In this document: piece after piece, positions 1 through 6,089 of the stretch | Layout of the letters: each line of letters starts with the position of its first letter | Position numbering within the stretch: the stretch's first letter is position 1 | NCBI GenBank assembly: GCA_017939945.1 | Contig: JAGAZS010000241.1 | Span: 1-6,565, forward strand | Direction of reading: 5' to 3' | Origin: Schwartzia sp. (in: firmicutes) | GTDB lineage: Bacteria; Bacillota; Negativicutes; Selenomonadales; Selenomonadaceae | Length of the DNA stretch: 6,565 bases | Translations under genes and position numbers: made by a program | Notes under the pieces: model-generated | The model's database searches: none | What the model was told of the DNA's origin: nothing | What the model saw: only the letters and a program-made list of their open reading frames with translations

Positions 1-750
1 CATCGTATGACCGAAATTCAAAATCGCGCGGAGCCCCGCTTCCTTTTCATCTTGGGACACGACTTCCGCCTTGATTTCGCAAGAGCGGACCACGATATGC
101 TCCATCGCCGGAAGCCGCATCGCCAGCACCGCTTCCGCGTGTTCCTCCAAATACGCGAAAAATTCCTCATCGTAAATCACGCCGTACTTGACCACCTCGC
201 CCAGCCCGGTGGAAAGCTCCCGGCGCGGCAACGTGGAAAGGCACGCAAGGTCGATGAACACGCGCTTCGGCTGATAAAACGCGCCGATCAAATTTTTCCC
301 GAGACGGTGGTTGACCGCCACTTTGCCGCCGACGCTGGAATCCACCTGCGCCAAAAGGCTCGTCGGTATCTGAACGAAAGGCACGCCGCGCATATACGTC
401 GCAGCAATGAATCCCGCGAGATCGCCGACCACGCCGCCGCCCAGAGCGACAATCGCCGATTTTCGGTCCAGCCTTTGCTCGATAGCCTTCGTATAGACGC
501 GCTCCGCCTCCGCCAGCGACTTCGAACTTTCCCCCGCAGGAACGAGATGAACCGCCGTCTGCTTCCCCACACGCTGGAGAAGCTTCGCCAGGCTGTCCGC
601 GTACAACTTCCCGACATTCGTATCGGAAAGGATCAACACCCGCGAGGAAAAACCCGCACTTTCAAAAAAAGAAGCGATTTCCGCGTCCAGCTCTTCCCCA
701 ATCAAAATATCATAGCCGTTTGACGGTAAATCAACGCTGACCTTACGCAC
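1..750 (-). CDS. aroB: 3-dehydroquinate synthase AroB, N-terminal 250 residues (cut by window edge)
   Basis: Second enzyme of the shikimate pathway: it converts DAHP to 3-dehydroquinate in the cytoplasm, using NAD+ and a divalent metal. The frame reads without a stop from 750 to the window edge, giving 250 of roughly 350-360 expected residues, so the C-terminus lies outside. Visible family signatures are the NAD-binding LGGGVVGDLAGF (residues 103-114), the substrate-site block PTSLLAQVDSSVGGK (129-143), the metal ligand Glu185 in GEVVKYG, and NFGHT with metal ligand His248 at the very end. The start is GTG at 750-748: an in-frame TGA lies two codons upstream, and GGGAGG sits 8 bases before the GTG. 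It overlaps the end of aroK by 8 bases, so the two are probably translationally coupled. Identity is close to certain; only the missing 3' part is unseen. Confidence 0.96.
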   Translation of the reverse strand, partial: MRKVSVDLPSNGYDILIGEELDAEIASFFESAGFSSRVLILSDTNVGKLYADSLAKLLQRVGKQTAVHLVPAGESSKSLAEAERVYTKAIEQRLDRKSAIVALGGGVVGDLAGFIAATYMRGVPFVQIPTSLLAQVDSSVGGKVAVNHRLGKNLIGAFYQPKRVFIDLACLSTLPRRELSTGLGEVVKYGVIYDEEFFAYLEEHAEAVLAMRLPAMEHIVVRSCEIKAEVVSQDEKEAGLRAILNFGHTM

Positions 751-1270
751 GGATCATTCCTCCCACCCGCAAAAATCCGACAATCTCTTCTGTCACCTGC
801 ATCGGCGACAAATTGCTCGTATCGACAGTAAAATCGGCGCGCGCATACATCGCCTTTCGGCTCGCAAGCAAATTCTCTATAGCCTTGCGCCGATCCACCT
901 GCGCGTCAAGCATCGGGCGCTCGCCGCGCCGCGCCGTCCGCTGCAGGATTGTATCGACGTCGGCAGACAGGCAGACAATGACGCCGCGCTCCTTCATCGC
1001 GGCAAAATTTTCCTCATCCTTGATAGTGCCGCCGCCCGTGGCGATGACCGCCCCTTTCCGTTGGACGACCTCCCGCACCGCCTCACGTTCCTTCTCGCGG
1101 AAATACGCCTCGCCCTTCGCCGCAAAAATCTCCGGTATACTCATTTTTTCCTTTGATTCGATATATTTGTCAAGATCAATGAACGCGCAGCCCAGCCGAG
1201 TGGCCAAAGATTTGCCGCAGCTCGATTTGCCCGTCCCCATGAACCCGATCAAAACAATGTTCTTCGTCAT
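743..1270 (-). CDS. aroK: shikimate kinase AroK
   Basis: Phosphorylates shikimate to shikimate-3-phosphate with ATP, the fifth step of the shikimate pathway, in the cytoplasm. From the ATG at 1270 the protein has 175 residues, normal for the family. Motifs in order: Walker A GFMGTGKS (9-16); DLD at 32-34, with the acidic residues that bind Mg and shikimate; FRE with Arg58; GGG 79-81; the lid RRGERPML (114-121); and the Arg138-containing SRKAMY, an adenine/substrate-side arginine of the family. The frame stays open upstream to a TTG at 1306, which would add 12 polar residues. I prefer the ATG because family members begin just before the NIVLIGFMG strand, and AAGG lies 8 bases upstream. A likely promoter lies at 1326-1354. 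The 3' end overlaps aroB by 8 bases, and aroB's ribosome binding site lies inside the last codons of aroK. Confidence 0.95.
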   Translation of the reverse strand: MTKNIVLIGFMGTGKSSCGKSLATRLGCAFIDLDKYIESKEKMSIPEIFAAKGEAYFREKEREAVREVVQRKGAVIATGGGTIKDEENFAAMKERGVIVCLSADVDTILQRTARRGERPMLDAQVDRRKAIENLLASRKAMYARADFTVDTSNLSPMQVTEEIVGFLRVGGMIRA

Positions 1271-1325
1271 ACTTTCCGCCTTCCGATCCTTCCCGTCACA
1301 TTCCAAAACTATCCGTCGGATTCCT

Positions 1326-1354
1326 ATTCTATACTACTTGCTCATTTCGGGCAA
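1326..1354 (-). promoter_or_regulatory. putative sigma-A promoter for aroK-aroB
   Basis: On the minus strand TTGCCC (1354-1349) and TAGAAT (1331-1326) are separated by exactly 17 bases. The -35 matches the consensus at 4 of 6 positions and the -10 at 5 of 6. Transcription would start near 1319, leaving an untranslated leader of about 50 bases before the aroK ATG at 1270. The preceding gene ends in a strong terminator at 1634-1655, so aroK-aroB needs its own promoter. Assigned by eye. Confidence 0.5.
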
Positions 1355-1483
1355 TGCTTTTGTTCTTTCAAGAATTATTTCTGTAATATCCAGATTTCGA
1401 CGCCGAAGTAATGCGTGCCTCCCCGCCCGCAGCATCGCACACAAAATCAGCCTCGCCATTTTTCTCCCGCCCATGGGTTTCAT
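1334..1483 (-). CDS. possible 49-residue basic small ORF of unknown function
   Basis: I do not recognise this product. An ATG at 1483 follows a purine-rich GGGGAAGG a few bases upstream and opens a 49-codon frame ending in TAG at 1334-1336. The peptide starts MKPMGGRKMARLILCAML, continues with a basic RHALLRRR stretch, and ends in ITEIILERTKALPEMSK. It therefore has one short hydrophobic patch, a basic middle and a charged tail. It lies between the upstream terminator (1634-1655) and the aroK promoter, whose elements overlap its last codons, and no promoter of its own is evident. A second minus-strand frame (1368-1631, TTG start, 87 codons) overlaps it. The region may be a decayed gene, so this is only a candidate. 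Confidence 0.2.
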   Translation of the reverse strand: MKPMGGRKMARLILCAMLRAGRHALLRRRNLDITEIILERTKALPEMSK

Positions 1484-1629
1484 CTTGCCTTCCCCTTCCG
1501 GTTTCAAAAATCCAGGTGTTATCCACGCCTAAAATTTTGCCACGAGTTTTCCCCCGCAATACATACTCGGTTTCTGTCGCGAACTTGCCTGCAAGGGAGT
1601 GAAATGATTCGTCAAAGCGAAAACCGCAC

Positions 1630-1655
1630 AAAAAAGAGAGCCTTTCGGCTCTCTT
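1630..1655 (-). terminator. intrinsic terminator of the secreted repeat protein gene
   Basis: Read on the minus strand, AAGAGAGCC and GGCTCTCTT form a perfect 9-bp stem closed by a GAAA tetraloop, and the stem runs directly into further T residues (six T in a row in total). It lies about 40 bases after the TAA at 1695-1697. On the plus strand the stem is not followed by a T run, so it acts in one direction. Confidence 0.9.
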
Positions 1656-1694
1656 GCAGTATGTATGCTATTTGAAATTATGCTCTTGTTTGCC

Positions 1695-2660
1695 TTACTG
1701 TGCTTTTTCCGTTGTCGTTCCCGTCACCGTGCTTCCCTCCACCGCGAGGCCGTAAATCGTCATCGGCTCCGCCGTCTGGATATAAAGCTCGGTGCCTGCC
1801 GGAAGGTCTACGTTCTTTCCCTTGACGAACGCGCCGCCAATGATCCCGATAGGACCGAGCAGCGCAATACCGGCGATGCTCGCGCCTGCCGCGTAGGCCA
1901 TCGACTGCATCTTCTCCTTCGACGCCTCGCCCAGCGTCATCGCCACATCCGTACCGTCCATCGTGCGCATCATCTTGAAATCGATCTGCACCTCGGCGTC
2001 GCGCCCGAATACGGCCGCCTGCCTTACCTTCACGACCTCACCGTAGCCCGGCGCGCCCTTCGCGAACAGCAGCCGCCCGTTCTCGACGACGTCTTCCTCG
2101 GACTTAATTTCGATGCGGTCGCCGGCCTTCAGGTGCTTCGCATTGACCGGCGTCACGAGACTGACCTTGACGAGCGTGTTTGCCGGCATCTGCGTCCTTT
2201 CCAGCGGGACTTCCTTCGAGCCGAAGGCATAGCCCGCCAACGTGTCGATACGTGCACGATAGGTGCCCTCCGACGGCGCTCCCGTCATCGCGATTTCCAT
2301 ATCGCTGATACGTTTCTGGATTGATTCCATGCTGACCTTCTGCGTGATTCCCCACTCGATGGCGTTCATTCGCGTCACCAACGACGGGCTGGTCTCATTC
2401 TTGAACATCGCCGCATACAGATTGTCCACACGCTGCATCACGCTCTCGTTCGGCGAATGCTCGCCCTCGAAATCCTTCTCCAGCTTGTTCACACGGTCAA
2501 GGAGCGCCCCCGTCTGCGGCGTCCCGTAAGCCGTCCGTTCAATCTCCGCCAGCTTGTCCGCCATCGTCGTCGGCGCAGCGGCCATCGCCAGACCCATCGT
2601 CTCAAAGAGCATAACAGCCGCCAACAAAACGCCCAACAGCTTCCGTCCCAGCATCTTCAT
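1695..2660 (-). CDS. secreted protein with six 20-residue repeats and a C-terminal beta/glycine-rich module
   Basis: Unknown function; 321 residues. Residues 1-28 form a classical signal peptide (basic start, hydrophobic 9-26, probable AMA|AAP cleavage), so the product is exported. Residues 36-147 hold six units of about 20 residues, each with Arg or Lys at the same phase (36, 56, 77, 97, 117, 137), then an aliphatic residue and a hydrophobic/acidic heptad-like pattern ending near F/Y-G. Examples are RVNKLEKDFEG and RIDTLAGYAFG. They are probably helical and similar in style to repeats in other secreted bacterial proteins. Residues 160-240 look beta-rich (LKAGDRIEIKSEEDVVENG, FAKGAPGYGEVVKV, FGRDAEVQIDF). 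A Gly/Ala-rich hydrophobic stretch (256-280) and LPAGTELYI (286-294) follow. I associate this last module with other secreted bacterial proteins from memory. The ATG at 2660 has AGGAGG 7 bases upstream. A terminator lies at 1630-1655. Confidence 0.85.
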   Translation of the reverse strand: MKMLGRKLLGVLLAAVMLFETMGLAMAAAPTTMADKLAEIERTAYGTPQTGALLDRVNKLEKDFEGEHSPNESVMQRVDNLYAAMFKNETSPSLVTRMNAIEWGITQKVSMESIQKRISDMEIAMTGAPSEGTYRARIDTLAGYAFGSKEVPLERTQMPANTLVKVSLVTPVNAKHLKAGDRIEIKSEEDVVENGRLLFAKGAPGYGEVVKVRQAAVFGRDAEVQIDFKMMRTMDGTDVAMTLGEASKEKMQSMAYAAGASIAGIALLGPIGIIGGAFVKGKNVDLPAGTELYIQTAEPMTIYGLAVEGSTVTGTTTEKAQ

Positions 2661-2683
2661 ACAAAAACCTCCTCATAATTCAA

Positions 2684-2731
2684 GATTCTGGTTATAATAT
2701 ATCCTTATTTTCTTAAATTTAGCTTAAGAAA
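2684..2731 (-). promoter_or_regulatory. AT-rich upstream region with inverted repeat, putative promoter/operator of the secreted protein
   Basis: About 30 bases upstream of the start, the minus strand reads ATATTATAAC, which offers overlapping -10 candidates (TATATT or TATAAC). No good -35 element is spaced from either. A perfect 8-bp inverted repeat, TTTCTTAA with its complement TTAAGAAA (2709-2716 and 2724-2731, spacer 7), covers the place where the -35 would be, as an operator might. The promoter is weakly supported; the inverted repeat itself is plain in the sequence. Confidence 0.35.
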
Positions 2732-2853
2732 TTCAATCCCCGAACTTTTCTTTTTGCCGATACGTCATTCACGCATTAGCTCCTTATGTTCCCCTAACCA
2801 CCAACGTCGGAACGCGGTGTCTGAGGGGCGCTTCCCCTTCGCAGAGCAATATT
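2732..2853. other. ilvN 3' flank with imperfect dyad, no gene
   Basis: Between the ilvN stop and the region upstream of the secreted protein, the minus strand carries an imperfect hairpin: CCCCT pairs with AGGGG and, further in, CACC pairs with GGTG, with unpaired bases between (about 2791-2827). A smaller GGGG/CCCC hairpin lies just before it. Neither is followed by a T run, so a normal intrinsic terminator for ilvBN is not evident. No coding frame here is convincing. Confidence 0.4.
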
Positions 2854-3363
2854 TCAGTTCTCCTCCATCTGCTTGACCGGCACCGGCCCGCGCGAAAGCG
2901 CGATGGCTCCGGTCCGCGCGACTTCCAAGATCTCGTAGTCGGAAAGCACCTCGCAAATCGCGTTGATCTTCGATTCCTCGCCGGTCAGCTCGATGACCAC
3001 ATTTTCCTTCGACACGTCGACGATTTTCGCGCGGAAAATATTGACGATATTGATCAGATCGGCGCGATCTTCCACCTTCGCACGCACCTTGATCAATACA
3101 AGCTCCCGCGTGATATTGTCCACCTCGGTCAGGTTCACGATCTTGACCACGTCGATCAGCTTGGACAGCTGATGCTTGACCTGTTCCAACTCCCGCTCGC
3201 TGTCCACCGAAACGACGATATTGATGCGCGTCACCGCTTCCTCTTCGGTATAGCCCGCGTTGATGCTCTCGATATTGAACGCCCGGCGGCTGATCAATCC
3301 CGCCACGTGCGTCAGGACGCCCGGCTTATTGTCCACGAGGATTGCCAGCAAAAACTTTCTCAT
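2854..3363 (-). CDS. ilvN: acetolactate synthase small (regulatory) subunit IlvN/IlvH
   Basis: Regulatory subunit of acetohydroxyacid synthase. It binds the catalytic subunit IlvB, raises its activity and confers feedback inhibition by valine in this family. At 169 residues it has the usual length. An N-terminal ACT domain covers about residues 1-75 (MRKFLLAILVDNKPGVL, then AGLISRRAFNIESI). Gly15 and Asn30 stand where the valine-contact residues of the E. coli isozyme III subunit (Gly14, Asn29) are, so valine sensitivity is plausible, though inferred. The C-terminal domain follows (about 80-160; RELVLIKVRA, IVDVSKENVVIELTG). The ATG at 3363 overlaps the ilvB stop as ATGA, with AAGGAGG 7 bases upstream, so the two subunits are probably coupled for stoichiometric synthesis. 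No ilvC or leu gene follows within the window. Confidence 0.96.
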   Translation of the reverse strand: MRKFLLAILVDNKPGVLTHVAGLISRRAFNIESINAGYTEEEAVTRINIVVSVDSERELEQVKHQLSKLIDVVKIVNLTEVDNITRELVLIKVRAKVEDRADLINIVNIFRAKIVDVSKENVVIELTGEESKINAICEVLSDYEILEVARTGAIALSRGPVPVKQMEEN

Positions 3364-5006
3364 TTCGCTGCCTCCTTTTCCAGAATCATATCGTCAAGCC
3401 GCTTGCCGCCCGGCACCATCGGAAGCACATCCGCGTCCTCCGGCACCATCACGTCGATAAGCGTCGTGCCCTTCCGTGAAAGCGCCTCCGCGAGTTTCGT
3501 TTCCATTTCCTCCGGCTTCTCAATGCGGACGCCTGCGACGCCCATAGCCTCCGCCAGCTTGACGAGATCCGTCTTCCCGTTGAGCTTGGACTCGGAATAA
3601 TGCCGGTTGTAGAACATCCGCTGCCATTGGGCGACCATGCCGAGCAAATGATTGTGCACGACGACGATCTTGACGTCCACGCCGTAATCCGACGCCGTGG
3701 CCAGTTCCTGACAGTTCATCATGATGCTGCCGTCGCCGGTAAACAGTACGACCTTCTTGTCCGGCTGGCCAATCTTCGCGCCGATGGCCGCGGGAAGGCC
3801 GTAGCCCATCGTGCCGAGGCCGCCAGATGTCAGAAAATGGCGCGGGCGAGAGACATTGCAGAACTGCGCCGCCCACATCTGATGCTGTCCCACATCGGTG
3901 ACAAAAATCGTATCGTCGTCCATGAGATGCCGGACAGTCTCGATCAGCTGCTGGGGCATGATGAAACCGTCGCGTTTTTGATAGGAAAACGGATGCTCTT
4001 TGTGCATGGCTGTGATTTTCTCACGCCAGGCCGCAAACTTGGCCGGGAAATCCTCCCCTTTCGCGGCCAGCTTCTTCGCGAAAATCGGCAGCGACCAGTT
4101 CAGATCGCCGAGCACCGGCACATCGACGCGCACATTCTTGTTCAACTCCGCCGCGTCGATATCGAAATGGACGATTTTCGCCTCCGGCGCGAACTCCTTG
4201 ACGATGCCGGTCACGCGGTCATCAAACCGCACGCCGATACCAAGCAGAAGGTCGCAGCCCATGATGGCCATATTCGCGGCATAGGAGCCGTGCATGCCCG
4301 CCATGCCGAGATAGCTCTCCGTATCCGGCTCGACGCAGCCAAGCCCCATCAAAGTCGAGCAGACGGGAATCCCCAATTTTTTCAGCACCACGCGAAGGTC
4401 GTCCGCCTCGTCCGCCAATGTCACGCCGCCGCCGATGAAAGCCAGCGGCCGCTCCGCCTTGGAAAGCGCGTCCATTACCGCGTCAATCGCTTTTTCCTCT
4501 CCGGAAAACAGACCGGAATAACCTTTCAGGTGAACATCCTCCGGATAGTCGAAATCCATCTCCGCGCGGAAAACGTCTGTGGCGATATCCACGACCACCG
4601 GTCCGGGCCGTCCCGTCCGCGCGATGAAGAAGGCTTCCTTGATGGTCCGGAGCAAATCTTGCGGTTTTTTCACCAGATAATTGTGCTTCGTGATTGGCGT
4701 CGTAATTCCGCAGATATCCGCCTCCTGAAACGAATCCTTGCCGATGACGGAAGTCGCCACCTGCCCGGTAAAGCAGACCAGAGGAATCGAGTCCATATAG
4801 GCAGTGGCAATGCCCGTCACAAGATTCGTACAGCCCGGACCCGAAGTCGAAAGACAGACGCCCACCTCGCCCGTTGCCCTCGCGTAGCCGTCAGCCGCCA
4901 ATGCAGCGCCCTGCTCGTGGCGCACGAGAATATGCGGGAATTTCATCTTGTATATCTCATCATACAAAGGCAGGACGACGCCGCCCGGATAGCCGAAAAA
5001 TGACAT
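3360..5006 (-). CDS. ilvB: acetolactate synthase large (catalytic) subunit IlvB; 5' end frame-shifted
   Basis: Thiamine-diphosphate enzyme that condenses two pyruvates to 2-acetolactate, or pyruvate with 2-oxobutyrate, opening branched-chain amino-acid synthesis. The open frame from the ATG at 5006 gives 548 residues. Motifs in this numbering: FGYPGG (4-9); catalytic Glu31 in RHEQGAA; FTGQV (79-83); the FAD-region GVRFDDRVTG (258-267); the ThDP/Mg motif beginning GDGS (424-427) and reaching Asn452; and MVAQWQ with Trp461, the inhibitor-site tryptophan of the family. Family members normally start about 20 residues earlier. Those residues are encoded upstream from the ATG at 5067 but one base out of frame, owing to an extra T on the coding strand (run 5000-4996). 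Restored length would be 568 residues, as usual. Translation could also start at 5006, where AGGAGG lies 6 bases upstream. It is either mutated or miscalled, or starts here without the first strand and helix of the PYR domain. Confidence 0.93.
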   Translation of the reverse strand: MSFFGYPGGVVLPLYDEIYKMKFPHILVRHEQGAALAADGYARATGEVGVCLSTSGPGCTNLVTGIATAYMDSIPLVCFTGQVATSVIGKDSFQEADICGITTPITKHNYLVKKPQDLLRTIKEAFFIARTGRPGPVVVDIATDVFRAEMDFDYPEDVHLKGYSGLFSGEEKAIDAVMDALSKAERPLAFIGGGVTLADEADDLRVVLKKLGIPVCSTLMGLGCVEPDTESYLGMAGMHGSYAANMAIMGCDLLLGIGVRFDDRVTGIVKEFAPEAKIVHFDIDAAELNKNVRVDVPVLGDLNWSLPIFAKKLAAKGEDFPAKFAAWREKITAMHKEHPFSYQKRDGFIMPQQLIETVRHLMDDDTIFVTDVGQHQMWAAQFCNVSRPRHFLTSGGLGTMGYGLPAAIGAKIGQPDKKVVLFTGDGSIMMNCQELATASDYGVDVKIVVVHNHLLGMVAQWQRMFYNRHYSESKLNGKTDLVKLAEAMGVAGVRIEKPEEMETKLAEALSRKGTTLIDVMVPEDADVLPMVPGGKRLDDMILEKEAAK

Positions 5007-5067
5007 CCACGCCCTCCTGCTTCAGGCCCTCCAAAACCGCCTGCGCTCCATTGATACGCAATTTCAT
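4960..5067 (-). other. ilvB: out-of-frame N-terminal segment of ilvB
   Basis: The ATG at 5067, with AAGGGGG just upstream, opens a 35-codon frame. Its first 24 residues (MKLRINGAQAVLEGLKQ, then EGVDVIF) are what IlvB proteins carry immediately before GYPGG. After Phe24 (TTT, 4998-4996) this frame continues with unrelated residues and stops at TGA (4960-4962). Skipping the single base at 4995, so that TTT-C is read as a +1 shift, or deleting one T of the run, joins it perfectly to GYPGGVV. I therefore read it as the true start of ilvB, separated by one base, not as an independent leader peptide. Confidence 0.85.
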
Positions 5068-5095
5068 TTCCCCCTTGCACACAAAAGTCTTTCAT

Positions 5096-5104
5096 ATTTT
5101 AGCA
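5096..5104 (-). promoter_or_regulatory. putative extended -10 promoter of ilvBN
   Basis: The minus strand reads TGC followed by TAAAAT, an extended -10 element (TGn upstream of a 5-of-6 -10 match). No good -35 is present at 17-18 bases, which extended -10 promoters tolerate. It would place the transcript start about 20 bases before the ATG at 5067. That leaves no room for a T-box or attenuator leader. Confidence 0.4.
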
Positions 5105-5133
5105 CAATCAATCGCAAAAAGACCAGTTTTTTC

Positions 5134-5964
5134 TCAATTTTTCACCCAGCCGATCCGCTCGAACAGCGGGACGAACTTCAGCCGCTCCAGAAACGACGCG
5201 AAGGTATCCGACGTATGGAAAATCGGCACGCGCTCAATCGCGTAGAAATTCGCCGCCCTGTCCATATTGCCGTAACGGACGGTGAACGCTCCCTTGTACC
5301 CCGCCTCCTGTACGAGGCTCGCGATATGGAGGTTGTAAGCGCCCGTCGGATACGCGAGGAACTCTACTTCCTTGCCGAGCCGCTGCTCGATGTCGTGCTT
5401 CGCCTCCGTCAGTTCATAGCGAACCTGCTCGTCTGTCAGTTCGGTCAACGAACCATGGTTGACCGTATGCGACTCAATGGACACGACGCCGCTGGCCTCC
5501 ATTTCCGCCGCCTGTCCCCAGGTCAGGTACCCCGGCTTTCCCATCAGGCTCGTAATGACGAAAATCGCGGCCTTCATATCGTATTTCTTCAAAATCGGGT
5601 ACGCATACGTGTAATTGTCCGCATAGCCGTCATCGAAGGTGATCAGCACCGGATTCGTCGGGAGCGGTGCGCCGTCCGTAAACGCCATATACATCTCATG
5701 GGGCGTAACCGTATGATACCCGTTGTCCTTCAGAAAAGCCATCTGCTGTTCAAAATCCGGCGGCTGCACCGAAAGCGAATGGTTCATATAATCCACTTTA
5801 TGATAATTGAGCACAATGACCTTCGGCCCGTTCACGCTGTCCGCATTGCCCGCCGCCTTGCTTCGCTCCGGCCTTTGGACGACAAGGAAACAAACCGCGA
5901 CCGCGAACAGAACCGGCAAAAGTATTCTTTTCTGCGCAACAATCCGCGCAATCATTCGATACAC
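5134..5964 (-). CDS. membrane-anchored polysaccharide deacetylase (CE4 / NodB homology)
   Basis: Predicted metal-dependent deacetylase removing acetyl groups from a cell-surface N-acetylated glycan; whether the substrate is peptidoglycan or an exopolysaccharide cannot be told. It has 276 residues. A basic N-terminus is followed by one hydrophobic segment (about 14-29) that is either a signal anchor or an uncleaved signal peptide, so the catalytic domain faces outward. Motifs: NYHKV (53-57), typical of the IcaB/PgaB-like branch; motif 1 TFDDGYADN (109-117) with catalytic Asp111 and metal ligand Asp112; motif 2 SHTVNH (165-170) with metal ligands His166 and His170; motif 3 LAYPTGAYN (203-211); and ERVPIF (244-249). 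All key residues are present. The start is GTG at 5964: GGGAGG lies about 7 bases upstream, whereas the ATG three codons later is too far from it. The gene ends 66 bases before ilvB, with no clear terminator between. Confidence 0.92.
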   Translation of the reverse strand: MYRMIARIVAQKRILLPVLFAVAVCFLVVQRPERSKAAGNADSVNGPKVIVLNYHKVDYMNHSLSVQPPDFEQQMAFLKDNGYHTVTPHEMYMAFTDGAPLPTNPVLITFDDGYADNYTYAYPILKKYDMKAAIFVITSLMGKPGYLTWGQAAEMEASGVVSIESHTVNHGSLTELTDEQVRYELTEAKHDIEQRLGKEVEFLAYPTGAYNLHIASLVQEAGYKGAFTVRYGNMDRAANFYAIERVPIFHTSDTFASFLERLKFVPLFERIGWVKN

Positions 5965-5989
5965 ACTGACTCCTCCCTTAATGTTCCCT

Positions 5990-5995
5990 AGTATA
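5990..5995 (-). promoter_or_regulatory. putative -10 element for the deacetylase gene
   Basis: TATACT on the minus strand (5 of 6 consensus positions) lies about 25 bases before the GTG at 5964. No recognisable -35 is at the right distance; a nine-base T run (6014-6006) occupies part of that space. Weak call. Confidence 0.3.
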
Positions 5996-6036
5996 CCGCG
6001 CCGTCAAAAAAAAAGCTACCCTGAAAAAGAAAAACG

Positions 6037-6045
6037 TGCTATACT
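6037..6045 (+). promoter_or_regulatory. putative extended -10 promoter of the DUF1858 gene
   Basis: TGC followed by TATACT forms an extended -10 element, about 45 bases upstream of the ATG at 6090. No consensus -35 is present. An overlapping alternative pairs CTGAAA (6021-6026) with TATACC (6045-6050) at 18 bases. The short gap to 5964 therefore holds divergent promoters. Confidence 0.5.
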
Positions 6046-6089
6046 ATACCAATCAAATCGAATTACATCTCACAAAGGAGGTTATTGGC

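Larger units (their letters stand above)
1271..1694. other. 424-base gap between aroK and the secreted repeat protein
   Basis: This gap holds the intrinsic terminator at 1634-1655, a probable aroK promoter at 1326-1354, and one doubtful 49-codon frame at 1334-1483. The part around 1320-1400 is clearly richer in A+T than the flanking genes, which fits a promoter. I found no tRNA, riboswitch-like structure or repeat, and no protein I could recognise in any frame on either strand. The remaining stretch, about 1490-1630, has no assignable function. Confidence 0.6.

Noticed and set aside
7..723. Long plus-strand open frame opposite aroB
   Set aside because: The product is rich in Arg, His and Gln with no family resemblance, while the opposite strand is unmistakably AroB; it is a GC-driven antisense frame. 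The same holds for the long plus-strand frames at 813-1532, 1665-2324, 3600-5003 and 5215-5991.
1368..1631. 87-residue minus-strand frame with TTG start as a gene
   Set aside because: The TTG start abuts the T run of the terminator, there is no ribosome binding site, and the residues are not recognisable.
2765..2956. 63-residue minus-strand frame overlapping the ilvN 3' end
   Set aside because: Half of it overlaps ilvN in another frame, it has no ribosome binding site, and its unique part is better explained as a non-coding element.
4960..5067. 35-residue peptide before ilvB as an attenuator leader peptide
   Set aside because: Its first 24 residues match the normal IlvB N-terminus, there is no run of branched-chain codons, and no terminator/antiterminator structure lies between it and the rest of ilvB.
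5068..5133. T-box or riboswitch controlling ilvBN
   Set aside because: Only 66 bases separate the deacetylase stop from the ilvB start, and the likely transcript leader is about 20 bases, too short for such an element.
6006..6014. Nine-A run in the divergent promoter region as a phase-variable tract
   Set aside because: It is in non-coding sequence, does not lie between a clear -35 and -10 for either gene, and there is no evidence for variation from one sequence.
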